From contig SSNP01000045.1 in NCBI GenBank assembly GCA_006937955.1, forward strand, positions 252,833 to 316,832: a stretch of DNA of 64,000 nt, given 5' to 3'. The notes under the pieces were generated by a model, which saw nothing but the letters and a program-made list of their open reading frames with translations, searched no databases and was not told the origin of the DNA. The translations under genes and the position numbers were made by a program. Positions 1 to 12,039 of this stretch are shown here, piece by piece (positions within the stretch are counted from its first letter, which is position 1; each line of letters opens with the position of its first letter). Origin of the DNA: Pachypanchax playfairii (Eukaryota > Chordata > Actinopteri > Cyprinodontiformes > Aplocheilidae).

Positions 1-860
1 CTACAACAGAAAACAGCCCACAGTCTAAAATGTGTTTATGATGCTTCTTTCCCCTCTACTACCATCTGGCAAGCCCCTTAAAAAAAATCTCTCACATCCA
101 CCAGGTTGAGAATCACTGGAACGGCGCAGGAGTCGAGAGGACTGGATGACTAATTTTGCAACGTGATACAACAGCCAACGGAGAGTGAACGATTACTCTG
201 AAGAGGTAGAAAAAAAAAAAGACGAGTGTAGAGAGAGGAAGAGAAATGTGAAACTCTGATGAGCTGTTAACCAAATTCCCACACAAATGTAATATTAAGT
301 GGGGGGAAAGAATACATGTTAAAGGCAGAACAGTGATGTTGAAGCCATTGCAACACGGATATAAAAAGAAATCCACGAATACAGTCAAAAGATCAGGATC
401 TCACCTTTAAACCTAATTTAACTTGTATTTTAAAATGACCTATTTGATGCACGTTCCCTCCATCACTGCCACCCCAATCATCCATCGGCCTCATTTTGAG
501 CTCCATGGCTGTGTACATTCCAGCTGACTAATAATCAGTCTCCAAGCATTTTCTGAAGTGGGGATAAAAGAAAACCTTCCCCCTGAGGCAAAATCTTTCA
601 TGGCTGCAGTTATTGAATTTTTGCTTTAAATGAAGCTGCTGCCAATCGTTAGCCAAAACCCAAATACACTTGAAGAAGAGAAGGCAGAGATTTCTAATGC
701 TCAGCTAAAGCCACACTTACTTGCAGTTTGAGCCTTCAAGGACTGAATTTTAGGAATTAGACAGGAAATATAGCCTGGAAACCTTTCAAGGAGAACAGAG
801 AGAGAGAGGAAAAGTGACGCTAACGCACAAACTTTCTGACAGAGCTGGTATGAACCCAAC

Positions 861-882
861 GTAAATAAATAAATAAATAAAT
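861..882 (+). repeat. (AAAT)n microsatellite
   Basis: About five tandem AAAT units, seen directly. Simple repeat with no functional implication. Confidence 0.9.
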
Positions 883-2470
883 CACTTGGCTTTTAATGAG
901 ACTTTATGGCCAGGGGAGAAAACACGATGACAGGAGCAGAAAGATTGATGGACAGAGCTGTTGTTTTCTAGATAGAAGGCTGGAAAATGAAGAGGATGAA
1001 AAACGATGGAGGGAAAAATGAAGGAGACTGGAAGAAGAAGCCTGAGGGGCCACTTAAGCTAATTAATGGATCATTGTGCACATCTAGCGAGCGTGCACGT
1101 TGTGTTTTAAGGGGGCTTAAGCCTTCATCCATTAGACAAATGAGAGGGCAGGAGGGTGGCTTCAAGTGGAAGACTAATGGGCAGCAACACACACACACCA
1201 ATGGTTACATGGAGTAATCAGTCTTCTGGACCAATCAGGATTTTTTTTTTTAAATGAACATGCAATCTCTCACACTGAGGCTGCAAAACACACTGATTGA
1301 ATTAGAGCAGAGCTCAAACTACAGCTACAGGGAGATGGAGTGGTGGAGAGAAGGGAAAGAGGGATGATTTTTAAAGGGGATGTGGGAGGAAAAGATGCAC
1401 AAACAGCTGAGCAGGTGATTCACTTGGTGATTCAGTTTCTGAGTGAAAGTGAGCCCGGAGCCTCAGTCAGTCCCTGGTGTCACACCATGTTGCTTTTATT
1501 TATGCACCACTTTTACCACCCGCTACACAGCCACATACTTGGGAGGCAGTAACTTATATTTTTAGCCGTTTTGTTCTGCTCTGAACACCATTTAAACCTG
1601 ACCTTCGAAAAACAGGAGTTGTTTTTATCCGGTAAGTTATACATGAGTGTTGCTACTAAAACTTGCTCGATTCTGTTAAGGGTAATTCACATAATCAAGG
1701 ATGAAGTGTTTAAAATTGGTTTTGAACTGTGTCACATCTTTTGAATTATCAAACTGTTGCTGGTGGATGAATTCAAAGTCCTCCGTATTCCCCAAACATT
1801 CCTTTCATGGTCATTTCAGTTGAGTTATTTCTGGTGCTTTGGCTCTTAATCATTACTTGTATCACGCCAAGTTGAGGAACACGTCTGGCTGCTGATCCCT
1901 GCTCTGCAGGCGGTCTGTAAGCCTCTCTATGATATGTTTTTAGAAATGATAATCAGATTCATTCTGGCAGATTAGAGCCCCTCATGACTCCATAAAGTCC
2001 ACCCTGACCCGGACCATCAACAGCTTCACTAATCACACAAGAGACTGAGAAACAAACGCATCATATCGTCTTTCTTCATTTTGTTTTCCACTCTCAGACC
2101 GAGGCAACAGGCTGAGGGTGAGATTAAACTGCAGCAGATTGAGCTCACAGTAGATCTTTGGGTTAATTTCCATGTGATTTAAATATTCACTCCCTCTTTG
2201 AGGAATGTGAGCCTGACTGAATTCTGAATCTGATCTGAAATAGCTCCTTCTAAGTCTCAGAGCACATTGCTGCTGGGAGGAAGGAGGGTTTTAAAAATAT
2301 CCACATTTCCACTGCTTTTAAAAAATTTGGAAGGCTGAGATTATCAGTTTCCTGGCAGTTTAAAATCTCCAACCCTCATCGTAGGGTGAGTAAAATATAA
2401 AACATGTTTAAGCAGAAGTAAGCCTGAAATGTAATCCTGTTAATCCTGTTTCATGTCACTTAGCTTGATT

Positions 2471-2506
2471 TTTGTTTGTTTGTTTGTTTGTTGTTTTTTT
2501 TTTTTT
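2471..2506 (+). repeat. (GTTT)n plus T-tract
   Basis: Tandem GTTT units run into a 13-base T tract. On the minus strand this reads as an A-rich tail, so it could mark the 3' end of an old retroposed copy. No retroelement body is recognised beside it. Confidence 0.85.
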
Positions 2507-4113
2507 GCATAGCTGCAGTATACAAGCATTAGAAGATGGTATATTTATGAAACCAAACTGAAAGGACAAATTTAAAAATTTTTAACCATTGTGCATGTGT
2601 CAACAAATGCAGGCCTCTACCTTAGACAATAGATAGCTATGATTCAGGATGGGAAAATAAAATACAGCCTTCGCCTTTAATTGTCCCAAATTTCTCTGCA
2701 TTACACCAACTGTATTTACTTTGTCTATAGATCAGAAAAATGAGCTAATTATTTATTTGTCCAAATAAAAAGGTAAAACCTTAATTTAGAGAATGGAGTA
2801 AATGAGGAATTAACCTTGAGAATAAACACGCCTGATGCACATTTCTAACCAAACATGGTTAACAGGAAGCTCTTGGACACCTTAGATTTGACAAAGCCAG
2901 TTGTAAAAATCCAGGGACAATTGCCTGCAAAGAAACATTAGGATGTCTCATACGAGCCTCCTTTGTCCTCTTTTGACAAAATGAGAACACTGAAAGATGC
3001 TGGAACCTCCACACGTCAGAGACATTGAATTTCACCTTCGAATAATGATCTTTTTTCTTCTTTTTTTTCCCTCCCATGTGTAGCATGCCTCACTTCAGTC
3101 TGGACTTTTCCTTAGCTCCAGTTTTCTGGGTCAGACTGGAAACACTGGGTTTATAAAATTTGGGACATTGCCAAAGTCATGAAAATAATGAATATCTGAT
3201 CCAATGTGGGTCATATCTCCAAGACTAAATAACTAATAGGAGTAAAATATCCGAAACACTCAATCTCCACTCCCTGATTTCTACTTTATCAGACACGGGA
3301 GAAGCAGATGGGTGACGGATTGTTTTGTTTTTGAGCTGCTCAGGAAATCAGGTCAGAAACTGAGATGAGGAGGACTGTCAGGGTGAGAAAAAGGCCGAGT
3401 TGGAACAAAATGCAGGCAGGATGAGTGTGAACGAAGACAAACAAGCAGGTTTAACATACATGAGATCTTGCTTCCTGTTTACTGAAAGTGATTCAGAGCA
3501 TTATTAAACAAAAGAAAATGGGTAACATTTGAATTTTCATGGCATTGAACAATCATTAAATCATTTTCCACATATACTCTGGACATCATCACATTAACCT
3601 GCACGTGTTGCAGTACTTAAAAAAAACAATTAGATCATATAATCAAACAAACGGGCTTGTTTTTTTAAATTAAATTCTGAATGCACGATGATACTTTTTT
3701 TTTTTCTGTAAACATACCATAAGTATATTACAGATGTGTGCAACATGTATAAATGCAGCAACAGCGGCTGAATCAATAATGAACAACTGACTGAACAACA
3801 AGATTTAAATGCTAAAATTTATTTTTTTTCTTTTGGTCCCTAATTCCTCGATGTCAAACTGAGCAGATCCAGAAGTGTTCTGCATTACAGCAGATTATTT
3901 TTACTTTTAAAAACATCTGGCACTATTCCTCTCTGCAGTTGAGCCATTCACTCACTCATTATATCTGAAGTGTCACTTCATACATGACAGACATACAAGT
4001 AACATACACTGTTTGCTTTCACCAATGTGGCAGCTTGTGTCATTGTTTTCATAAAGCAGCACGTCAGCTGATTCCAGACATAACGCACCGAGTTCAACAA
4101 GTTGAATTGGGGG

Positions 4114-4448
4114 TATGAAGGTAGATATGTTTCAAAACATCCACACTTCTATCTTGGATCCGCGCACTTATACAACTACATTTTTACTTGTATCAAATAT
4201 AAATACATCTAAAATCAACTTGAATGTGTGTGAAAATGTTTCACCTGTGGTTAATATTTCACAAATTTGCTCTGAGTTTTAAAAAAGAAATGACAAATGC
4301 TTAAAATTGTATTTCCGCAAGTCAATTTTCCCACTACAATTACAGGTCAGTGAACACAACCTTTGCGAATCTGCTGCTGCAAGTGTGGCTCCAAATTACA
4401 AGCACGTGGATCCAAGTGCGGATGTTTTGAAACATGTCTACCTTCATA
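4114..4448. mobile_element. Fold-back (TIR) element, MITE-like
   Basis: The two ends are inverted copies of each other. Both begin TATGAAGGTAGAYATGTTTC when read inwards and continue through CAAAACATCC to a shared TTGGATCC. The left arm (about 4114-4175) has a 7-base insertion relative to the right arm (about 4390-4448). Weaker similarity continues roughly 25 bases further inwards. The interior has no transposase-like frame; the open frames over the right half are on both strands and come from the repeat. A non-autonomous DNA transposon is the simplest reading. Superfamily is unknown because no clear target duplication is visible. Confidence 0.7.
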
Positions 4449-5905
4449 TGGCGGTCGTTGTGTTTAAGCAGTTTACATCTCAGTCTCCTCCTACAGTTAT
4501 GAAGCAAAGTGTATACAAACCTGCTGCAGAACGTGTTCATATGCCAAGAGGAAAATAATAGTCTGACCTGTGAGCTGGGTATTTGTTCAGGCTTGAGAGG
4601 TGTAGTTAATACTGGAATCAGTTTACAGAACAGACTCTGAGATCATCTTAACCTGCATTCCCAACATGCGCAGAGTCATGTTACTCGTGGTGTCAGTTCA
4701 AACTCACGCTGCCCTTTTTCTAAGCATCTTAAGCCTGAACTACCAGGATGTGTTTTTAAAAGAGGTGAGAATGTAAAAAAAGGTTTCAAGCAGTCAACGG
4801 TAAAATACCTCAACATACCAATAGCTGTACTTCAGAAGTGTGGAATTGCAGAAAGAGACAGACAGGGACATATATCAGAGATGTAGGGAGGATTCAGGAA
4901 GTATCAGAACATTTTCCAGCAGAGGGGATAAAAGACAGGAGGGAAACGGGGAGGAGGAGGTCAAATCTTATCGCATTTAATCCAAAAACAGACATGCAGC
5001 CCCACCCGAACACCACCAACTGCTCAAGGACACACACCAACACACACAGACACATGGACAGGGAGATCAACCCTTTCAGCCATTTAAAGAGGCCAAATAC
5101 ATGAGAACTGTTAGATAGCTGTGAGATCTGAGATGAAGTGACGTTTCTACTGTCGCCACTTCCTGCTTGTTTGTGATGGGAATTATACACAATCCACCCG
5201 TTTCCTTAGATATAAAACATCTTTACTAATTGGCATTTTATAATAATTCACTGAACCTGAACACGTTTAAATTGAATTGTTTATTTGACTTGTAATGTAC
5301 AGAGACTGATGTGTGCCAGATTTTTTAGCCCCGTGTATAAACAGTATTTATTCTGCAACATGACCTGAGTGTTGAGACAACCGTGTCCGCTGCTGCAGAG
5401 ACTGGTTAATGGTGTGTCCACACATGGACGGTCTGTAAGTAAGAATAACAGGGTTGAGGGTTTTTCCTGCCACAACTGCTGAGCTTCAGAGAAACACAAT
5501 GAGCTGGAGAATAACAAGCCCAGTCATCTAAATCAGTTCTTGATTTTATGTTAAAACCAACATTTCTGTTTAAAGAGGGGATTTGCAGAAGGTCAATCTC
5601 TGGATCCAAACACTGATGTTGTTTAAAAGACACATTAAATTTCTGGCTTTTTGATTGCTGGTGTAACAACCTTCTGTTGTATACATATGGGGTGTTTCAG
5701 AGTGCAGTGGGGTGTCTCAGACCTTCAATAGGACAGAGATCAGATAATCCTCCACGGACTTAATCCCTGATCAGGGAGAAGAGCCGTTGGAAAGACAGAC
5801 AGGAACCCCTTATTAGTCAAATGTTTGGGGTGAGTCAAACCTTCAGTAACTGAAAACTTCCTTTCCTTTTAGAAGTGCCTTTTTCGATGCTTGCACAACA
5901 ATTAT
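4449..5905. other. Gene-free stretch
   Basis: Nothing recognised. It includes a short CA-rich run around 5030-5060 and overlapping frames of 78 to 98 codons on opposite strands without family resemblance. Confidence 0.55.
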
Positions 5906-6640
5906 AAGGATGCACCGACATGAAAATTCTTGGCCAGGACCGAAAACCAAAAATGAGGAAACCAAGGATGAAAACCGAAACACTGAAAGAAATGATTGTC
6001 AGTTATTGTCTGAACAAAATTTCTAGCTCTGAAAAAAGAAAAAAAGAAATTGCTGAGATATATTCAAAAAGACAAAATTAAGAGATAAAACAGTTTTTGT
6101 TTGTTTTTTTACTACTTTGTAAAATAAGGAGGGCGTATATTTAGAATGCATCAAAAATTGCTTGAGATACCCCATTAAACAGAAATGTATGGTTTATGGT
6201 GTTATTTTCTGTGTTTTTTATAGAATTTTTAAATGCCCTACGTTCTTGAACTCGCCATACGTACTTGAATGCACCAGGTGTGCAGACAAGCTTCTGCGAC
6301 AAGAAAGAACAAACTGAGTCTCTAATCTGCAGGGAATATCACAACTAAATTTCACAGAAAGTAGCTAAGGGTGGTCAGATTTGTTGCTAAGTGCTTCCTG
6401 CTTAAAAAAAAAAAAAAAAAAGTCTGGAGGTCTGGAAAGTTATTAGAAAAAGCAACCAAGTTGGTTGGGTGTGTTACGTGTAACAAGCTGCAGGATCATG
6501 TGGTCATCTGACTGCTGCAGCCCTTTTTATGGCTGCACTGTTTACTCACGACGTTTCATGTTTCGGCCATGTTGTTTCTGTAATTTAGGGTCTTTTGACT
6601 GAAAACCAAAAATGCACTTTCGGGTCATTTTTGGCCAAAA
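5906..6640 (+). mobile_element. Decayed hAT-like non-autonomous element
   Basis: The left end (AAGGATGCACCGACATGAAA, then TTCTTGGCC and several CCGAAAACC-type units) matches from memory a teleost repeat that starts GGATGCACCGA and is full of CCGAAA units. Near the right end the matching GGGTCATTTTTGGCC segment is present at about 6620-6640, but the terminal CGGTGCA inverted repeat is not recognisable. The copy is therefore old and truncated or degraded. An 18-base A tract sits inside at 6404-6421. Assignment to hAT is from recalled repeat structure; no transposase frame is present. Confidence 0.5.
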
Positions 6641-6714
6641 GTTTTGGAAAAAAAATCATTATTGTTTTGAAAAAGTGGTCAACCCAGCAAACAAACTATT
6701 TCAGCATGGAAAAT

Positions 6715-6753
6715 AAAAGAAATACAAGGGGGCAAATACTTTTTACAGCATTG
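6715..6753 (+). mobile_element. Tc1/mariner-like 3' terminus remnant
   Basis: The string AAGGGGGCAAATACTTTTTA, followed by CAGCA, is close to the usual 3' terminus of fish Tc1-like elements (AAGGGGGCAAATACTTTTTC followed by an ACA/CTG end). No matching left end or transposase was found, so this is a solo end or a chance-preserved fragment. Confidence 0.45.
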
Positions 6754-8987
6754 AAAATGCTAAATTAGCAAAATAGCTGTACTTTGCAACTTCATCAGTA
6801 AATATTAATTTAGCATGTCGTTTCTTTAAAAAGGTTAGAAAAAAGAAACAATGTCAACAAACAAACTCAACAGTCCGTCCCTGTGACCTCTTAAAGTTCA
6901 GATCGTTCAACTGCAGATAAGAAAATGTTTTTTTCTTCTTTTTTCAATAAAAGTGACTCAAGAAAATGTTACAAAGTCAACAGTGAAAAAAAAATCCTAT
7001 TTTACGATGCCGAAACAGTCACGTGTTGTTTTGTTCATCCAGGTAAGTCATAGCAGTGTGCTGCACATTGATTGGCTATTTGTACTATATGTCACTTTCA
7101 CTTCCTGGATAATAAACGAGGAATTAATTGAGAATAATGAAGCATTTATATAGCAAGTAGTAAGAGATTAGTTCCTAGATGATTGTGTCCAGTAATTATC
7201 CATGTTCACTGTTCAAATAATGAAAAAGGTAAAGGCTAGACGATAGATAAACAGAAAAATAGAGAATCTGTATGATTCATCATTAATTTATTGTTTTATC
7301 TTTATAAATTAGATCATTTAGATGTTTTTGTTTTTTTAAATTGGGATTTCAAACGTTAGACTTAAAATCTGTCAATTTTAAATTCATCTCAAACGGGCTC
7401 ATAGATGTTGGTGTGAAACTGATTTCATTAGTCATGTTTAAGAACTTTAATTTTTTTTTTTTTTATTTTATTCTTGGCATTTCAGAAGAAGGTGCTGCTT
7501 GGCGCCTGTCTGTCCTTCTTATCAACGTGGGACAAGAAGAGAAGGAAAAAAGCGATGCAGCATTTGGTGTTTTGGTTTTGTCGAATGTTTCTATTTGGCA
7601 GCACAAAAAGTGAAATTTGAAAGCGTCAATAAAACTAAAATTTGGCGAAAAATACTTGTTTTTGTTGTGTTTGAGCCAGGAAGTTCAGCCATAAAAATTT
7701 TATAAGATTAAGTTTCCATCTCAACATGGGTCTTAAATGAGAAAAACACATGAAAATGACAAGTACTCTTCAATTATATTCAGCTAACTTTTATCTTTCG
7801 GTTCCCTACTACCTAAAAATACCCAAATATCTGTTTTAAAGAAAGTTTTTAGACCGACTTGCAGCAAAAAGTTCACAAAGAGCAGCATTTTGGGATATTT
7901 ACCTGCGATTCATCAGGTAATCTCTTCAGGTGAAATTAGGAACATGAGTTCATCTTTCAGGCAGCAACTTATTTTACAGATAAACTATTACATTTATATT
8001 GGGTTTCTGTCCATCTCATTTATTCTCAGTTTCAAAATTTAGGATTTAAACATCAACAGCTAACAATGAGAGTTATTTTAATGGTGAACTGTGATAAAAA
8101 CTGTTGAAAAAAAGCAAAAAAGGACAAATAAAACTGAACATTTTAAGGTTTTCATACAAATAAAAAGAGAATTGTACTGTCATTCAATGGTTTATTCTGA
8201 AGACCATATACACTCCTGTATTCTAACAACATTCAAAATGAACATGAATGTGTACGTTTCAATTATGTTAAACCATCTTTTCTTATAATATCTTGGTGAA
8301 GACATAATTTGGGTCGTGGACTTTCTAAATGTTTAAACAGAAAACAACTCCAAGAAAAGCGCAAGCGCCTTTTTTTTATTCAAGCGCTTATTTACCTGAT
8401 TGAAATAAAAAAAGAAAACAACAATAACCTGCTATCAAGATCAAAAGATTAAACAAATGAAATATTGTTTGTCACATTCTCTCCAACTTCATTTTCTCTG
8501 CTGTCACTCCAGTAAAAAGACAATAACCTGAAAAAATATGTGAAAGGGACAGTTTCTGAGCTAGAGGCATGTATCAAAGACGCTCTCAGCTGGAGTCTGA
8601 CAAACTCAAGTATAAATAGAAGTCAGGTCGCGGTTGTGACTGCTGCTGTCAGACTCGATGTTTAGTTTAGGAAGCGCACACATGGCTTCATAATCCTTGT
8701 TTCAATATAAAATACACACACAGATGAGCCATTGCTTCCTGAAAGACAGCTATTGAAATTATTAACTAAAGCCCTGTTATAAGAACAAGGTTATTATACA
8801 CGTGGTCTACCAGCCTATATGTAGTTTAAACTCCGTTCAACAGGAAACGTCAAACGTTTGATGGCTTTAAACTTCACAATAAAACTGAGATTTAAGCTGC
8901 AAATTAAATAAAAATAAAAAAGGAGACAAGATAATTGAAACAGAAGAAAAGAAGAAAGGTATCATGTAATACACTGTTAATTATTGT

Positions 8988-9075
8988 CAACTTTAGTCAT
9001 TTAGTCAACTAATCGGTTGATGCCATCTTGGTCGACTGACATTCTCATTGGTCGACCAATGTCCTTGTCCTGTAG
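8988..9075 (+). repeat. Fragment of a dispersed repeat with TAGTCAACTAATCG-type words
   Basis: Contains AGTCAACTAATCGGTTGATG and two copies of a GGTCGAC word. This resembles a repeat fragment I recall from many fish genomes, probably a DNA-transposon end. Borders and family cannot be fixed from one copy. Confidence 0.35.
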
Positions 9076-10148
9076 ATTTGTAAAAGTTATTTTAAAACCA
9101 AAATAGACAGTTTAACTTGTATTCAAAGTCCTATCATTGTTTTTAATCACAGTAATTTCGACCATAATAGTGCAACAACCTAAGATGTAAAACTGTGACC
9201 CACTGACTAAAGACATTTGGAGTTCTATTGTTGCGCGTGTGTGTATTCAGAATGTGTACTTCATTTTCAAAAAAAAAAAAAACATCCGATGATATGAGAG
9301 TTCAGAGCTCTGGTTGTATCATTAGCAAATATTTTGAGTTGGAACAGTCAAGAACTCAACAGAAATGTCTTCAATCTCCAAAACGAGTTTCACTCTCCTC
9401 AAATATCTCCACTGAACTTAAGTTAACCTTTTTCTTAAAGTAAACCGACATCTTTTCTTTCCAGTGACACGAATAAAACTCCAAATGACCTCACTTGATG
9501 ACAAATAACCAAAACAGATTATTAACTGTTTATTATCCGCGTTTAGACGGAACAACATGAAGAAGAGGCACCTGATAAACTGTTATGCTAATTAACTTAT
9601 TAAATTAGTTAATTAATATGATAAATTTAGCAACGTTGAATTTGAAGACATTACTGTCCCCCATCTGACCTGATTATTATATTTGAATGTTGAACAACAT
9701 TTTTTGAGTGACTCAGTAACACAAACAAGAAGACATGCTGTTTAAAGTGCAGATACTTTAAGGCTGTAATTGGGCAGCTGTGAATCAACAGACTGTATAT
9801 TTTCAGTGGTAGAAAATATGATGTTGATATTTAAGTTTGGCAGAACTAAAAAAAAAACTATATAGAAATATTCATGTTCTCTTAAAATACCTCACTATAA
9901 CACACGTGTGCCCAGCACTTCACCAAAGTTCAAAGTGTCGAACCATTTGACAACAAAAAAAAAAACAAAAAACTCAACACTTTTAAAGTTTCTTGGCTTT
10001 AATTAGAGAATTTCAGCTCCAGGAAGCAGCTGTTTTTACTTCACATAGTTCACATTGGAAACATGTGAAATCTGCTTCATGTCAGAGAGCACTATTTTTG
10101 GCCTGCATATGCTTTTATCTTTTATACAGAATACTATCTGGTGTGAGA

Positions 10149-10150
<2 letters not shown>

Positions 10151-10198
<48 letters not shown>
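10151..10198 (+). repeat. (GT)24 microsatellite
   Basis: Uninterrupted GT dinucleotides, seen directly. It creates the apparent 97- and 146-codon open frames that run through it. Confidence 0.97.
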
Positions 10199-10283
10199 AT
10201 GTTCAAGTTCAAGCAGGTCTTTAACCTTCATGTTTCCCGTGGGACTTCTACAATGCCTCCAGGCAAACTGGGACTACTCCAAC

Positions 10284-10303
10284 TACACACACACACACAC
10301 ACA
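10284..10303 (+). repeat. (AC)n microsatellite
   Basis: About ten AC units, 85 bases after the GT tract and of opposite strand sense. The two tracts could pair as a hairpin. Confidence 0.9.
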
Positions 10304-11057
10304 TCCTGTGGTGTATATTTACATACACATAAACCAGATTTATTGTAAACAACTGCACATGTCTCAATGCTGCAACGCGTCTCCCGTCGAGGAAACTGCA
10401 TTTTTTGGACAGAATTCAGTCACTTATCTTTAATTCTAAATATATTTAATGATGTATATTTACAAAAGCCAGAGATCAACCCTTTTAGCTATGGGAGAAA
10501 AAAAAAAAAAAAGAGTGTGGGGAAGATCCTTCTTGATCTGATCTTACATTTAGTCTCTTAAACTCTTAAAACTCTAAAATCCAGTTCCTGTGCATGAACT
10601 CAAACTCTCAGTACACTCAACCACGATTGTTTCAAACGGGAACAAAGGAAGAGAAAAAATAGACTACATTTATCAGACTGTCGGGGCAAATAAATAAAAG
10701 AAAAATGCTTTTGTTTTTTGGTAATGGCCAACTTTTTAATTAGACCATGTTATTACCCCCCTCAGCCTGTTCGCTCGCTGCCTCAGCCATTTTATGTCAT
10801 TTGTGTGTGGGAGTTTGTTGTCGATGTCTGATTATAATTTCATTATTGCCCTGTTTTCATATGAAGCTTGTAGCATCAAAAACTCAATATATTGTTATTA
10901 TTGTTTTGCAAAATGAACAATAACAGACAATGTCATCTAACGTGTGGAAATCCTCTCGGCACTGTGTCGACAAAAAGACGTGTAAAGTAAAGCACAAAGA
11001 CATTTTTATGGGTTTTTCTGGAACAAAATCCAAACACAGTTTAAATTAACATCTTAC

Positions 11058-11181
11058 CTTGAATGCAGAAATGTCCAAACACAAGCAGCTTCACAGCAGA
11101 ACCGGTCAGAGAGTGAGAAATGTCAGAATCCAGGTAGAGGAGGAGAACTAGTCCAGACTGTGAAGGAAGGTTCAGTCCCAT
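11058..11181 (-). other. Candidate coding exon, ATG to splice donor (low confidence)
   Basis: On the minus strand an ATG at 11181, directly preceded by an in-frame TAA, opens 41 codons ending in CAAG followed by GTAAGAT, a strong splice donor. The peptide starts MGLNLPSQSG, then a LVLLLYL hydrophobic run, and ends KLLVFGHFCIQ. An internal pyrimidine-rich stretch ending CACAG (about 11148) could instead serve as an acceptor. I recognise no family. A frame this long with a donor can arise by chance, so this is a prompt for transcript evidence only. Confidence 0.18.
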
Positions 11182-11429
11182 TTAGCTCACATGTTTATAA
11201 ATCAGCTGAAAAAAAAAAAAGACAGAAGACGTTCAGTAAGGATTTAAATCAGTGTTCTCATCTTTATGCACTGTGAGACTGGAGCTGGTTTTCCTGAGAA
11301 CTGGGACACAGAGATCAGAATACAGTTTAGAGGAAGATCAGGTTCTGGTATGAATCTGAACACATACAGCAAACAAGTGGGCTGGACTGATCCATCCGTG
11401 GTTTGGAGCCAGATATCAAGCTTCACTAA

Positions 11430-12039
11430 TTAAAGCTGATATCCCTGATTTCAAATTGCCTAGCTTAGACTGTCAACAAAGTCACAGAACTCTCAAGCCC
11501 TCCCGTCGGTTAGAATTCCTAAGCCACGCCCCCCAGGTTTGTAAACATGTGTAGCCCCAGAAGACGACCGAGTGCAAGACACTGGTCCGCAGTTCATTCA
11601 AGTACCGTAACATGGCGGAATCACCGGTAAGTGAAAACAATATAACAACAAACAACTGACATTAATTGTTACTTTGTCCTGAACCTGACGCAGAACCAGC
11701 CGGCGGCTGTTTCTCCTGCTGTCACATGGTAAAGCGGCGAACACTCCCAACAGTGGTGTGCTGCGGTAATATGTCTCAGTTTTTTAGGAGCACAGAAGCC
11801 AAATAAATGTGGGAATCCGTATGGCTGGAGAGACTGTCCAATCATTCGTTTCGGGCCGAACCATTTGATTGGTTGATGTTTTTGGACAAATACGGGAGAA
11901 CCACTTAGTTATTTTTTTTTTTCATCTTTTTTTAATCTTCACAACATATTTTTCTCCATGCTGTTAAAATGTTTTTAATGGGCATGAAAAAAAATATGTT
12001 AAGCTAATTTGTTATGCAAATTAAGTATAGCAGCTTTAA
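11430..12039 (+). mobile_element. TTAA-flanked TIR element with ATG and splice donor
   Basis: It is bounded by TTAA on both sides. Read inwards, the ends are TTAAAGCTGATATCC and TTAAAGCTGCTATAC, identical at 13 of 15 positions. Inside is a GC-richer, promoter-like segment (about 11500-11620, with CCACGCCCC) followed by ATGGCGGAATCACCG (11612-11626), which runs straight into GTAAGTGA, a consensus splice donor. No acceptor or further coding exon is seen. TTAA targets are known for the piggyBac and Kolobok superfamilies; the window does not decide between them. A non-autonomous deletion derivative that keeps the 5' end of a transposase gene is the simplest explanation. Confidence 0.65.

Larger units (their letters stand above)
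1..4113. other. Gene-free stretch
   Basis: No credible coding exon, RNA gene or full transposon was recognised here. ATG frames on either strand are at most 91 codons and low in complexity. There are short A/T homopolymers, an AAAT run and a GTTT run (listed separately). Two parts read as less AT-rich and more complex, about 1020-1160 (includes a TAATTA homeodomain-type core) and 1850-2060. They could be conserved regulatory DNA, but nothing in the window alone shows this. Confidence 0.6.
6754..11057. other. Gene-free stretch
   Basis: Mostly AT-rich DNA with many A/T homopolymers. Frames of 60 to 90 codons near 7.0-7.7 kb have no recognisable family. At 7042 a GTAAGT donor follows an ATG and 11 further codons (7008-7043), but no acceptor or second exon can be paired with it. 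A small dispersed repeat (about 9.0 kb) and two dinucleotide repeats (10.15-10.30 kb) are listed separately. An AT-only near-palindrome built from TTAATTAACT-type words lies at about 9585-9625. Confidence 0.55.

Noticed and set aside
9993..10433. 146-codon plus-strand frame
   Set aside because: Runs through the (GT)24 and (AC)n repeats, giving alternating Cys-Val and Thr-His; not a gene.
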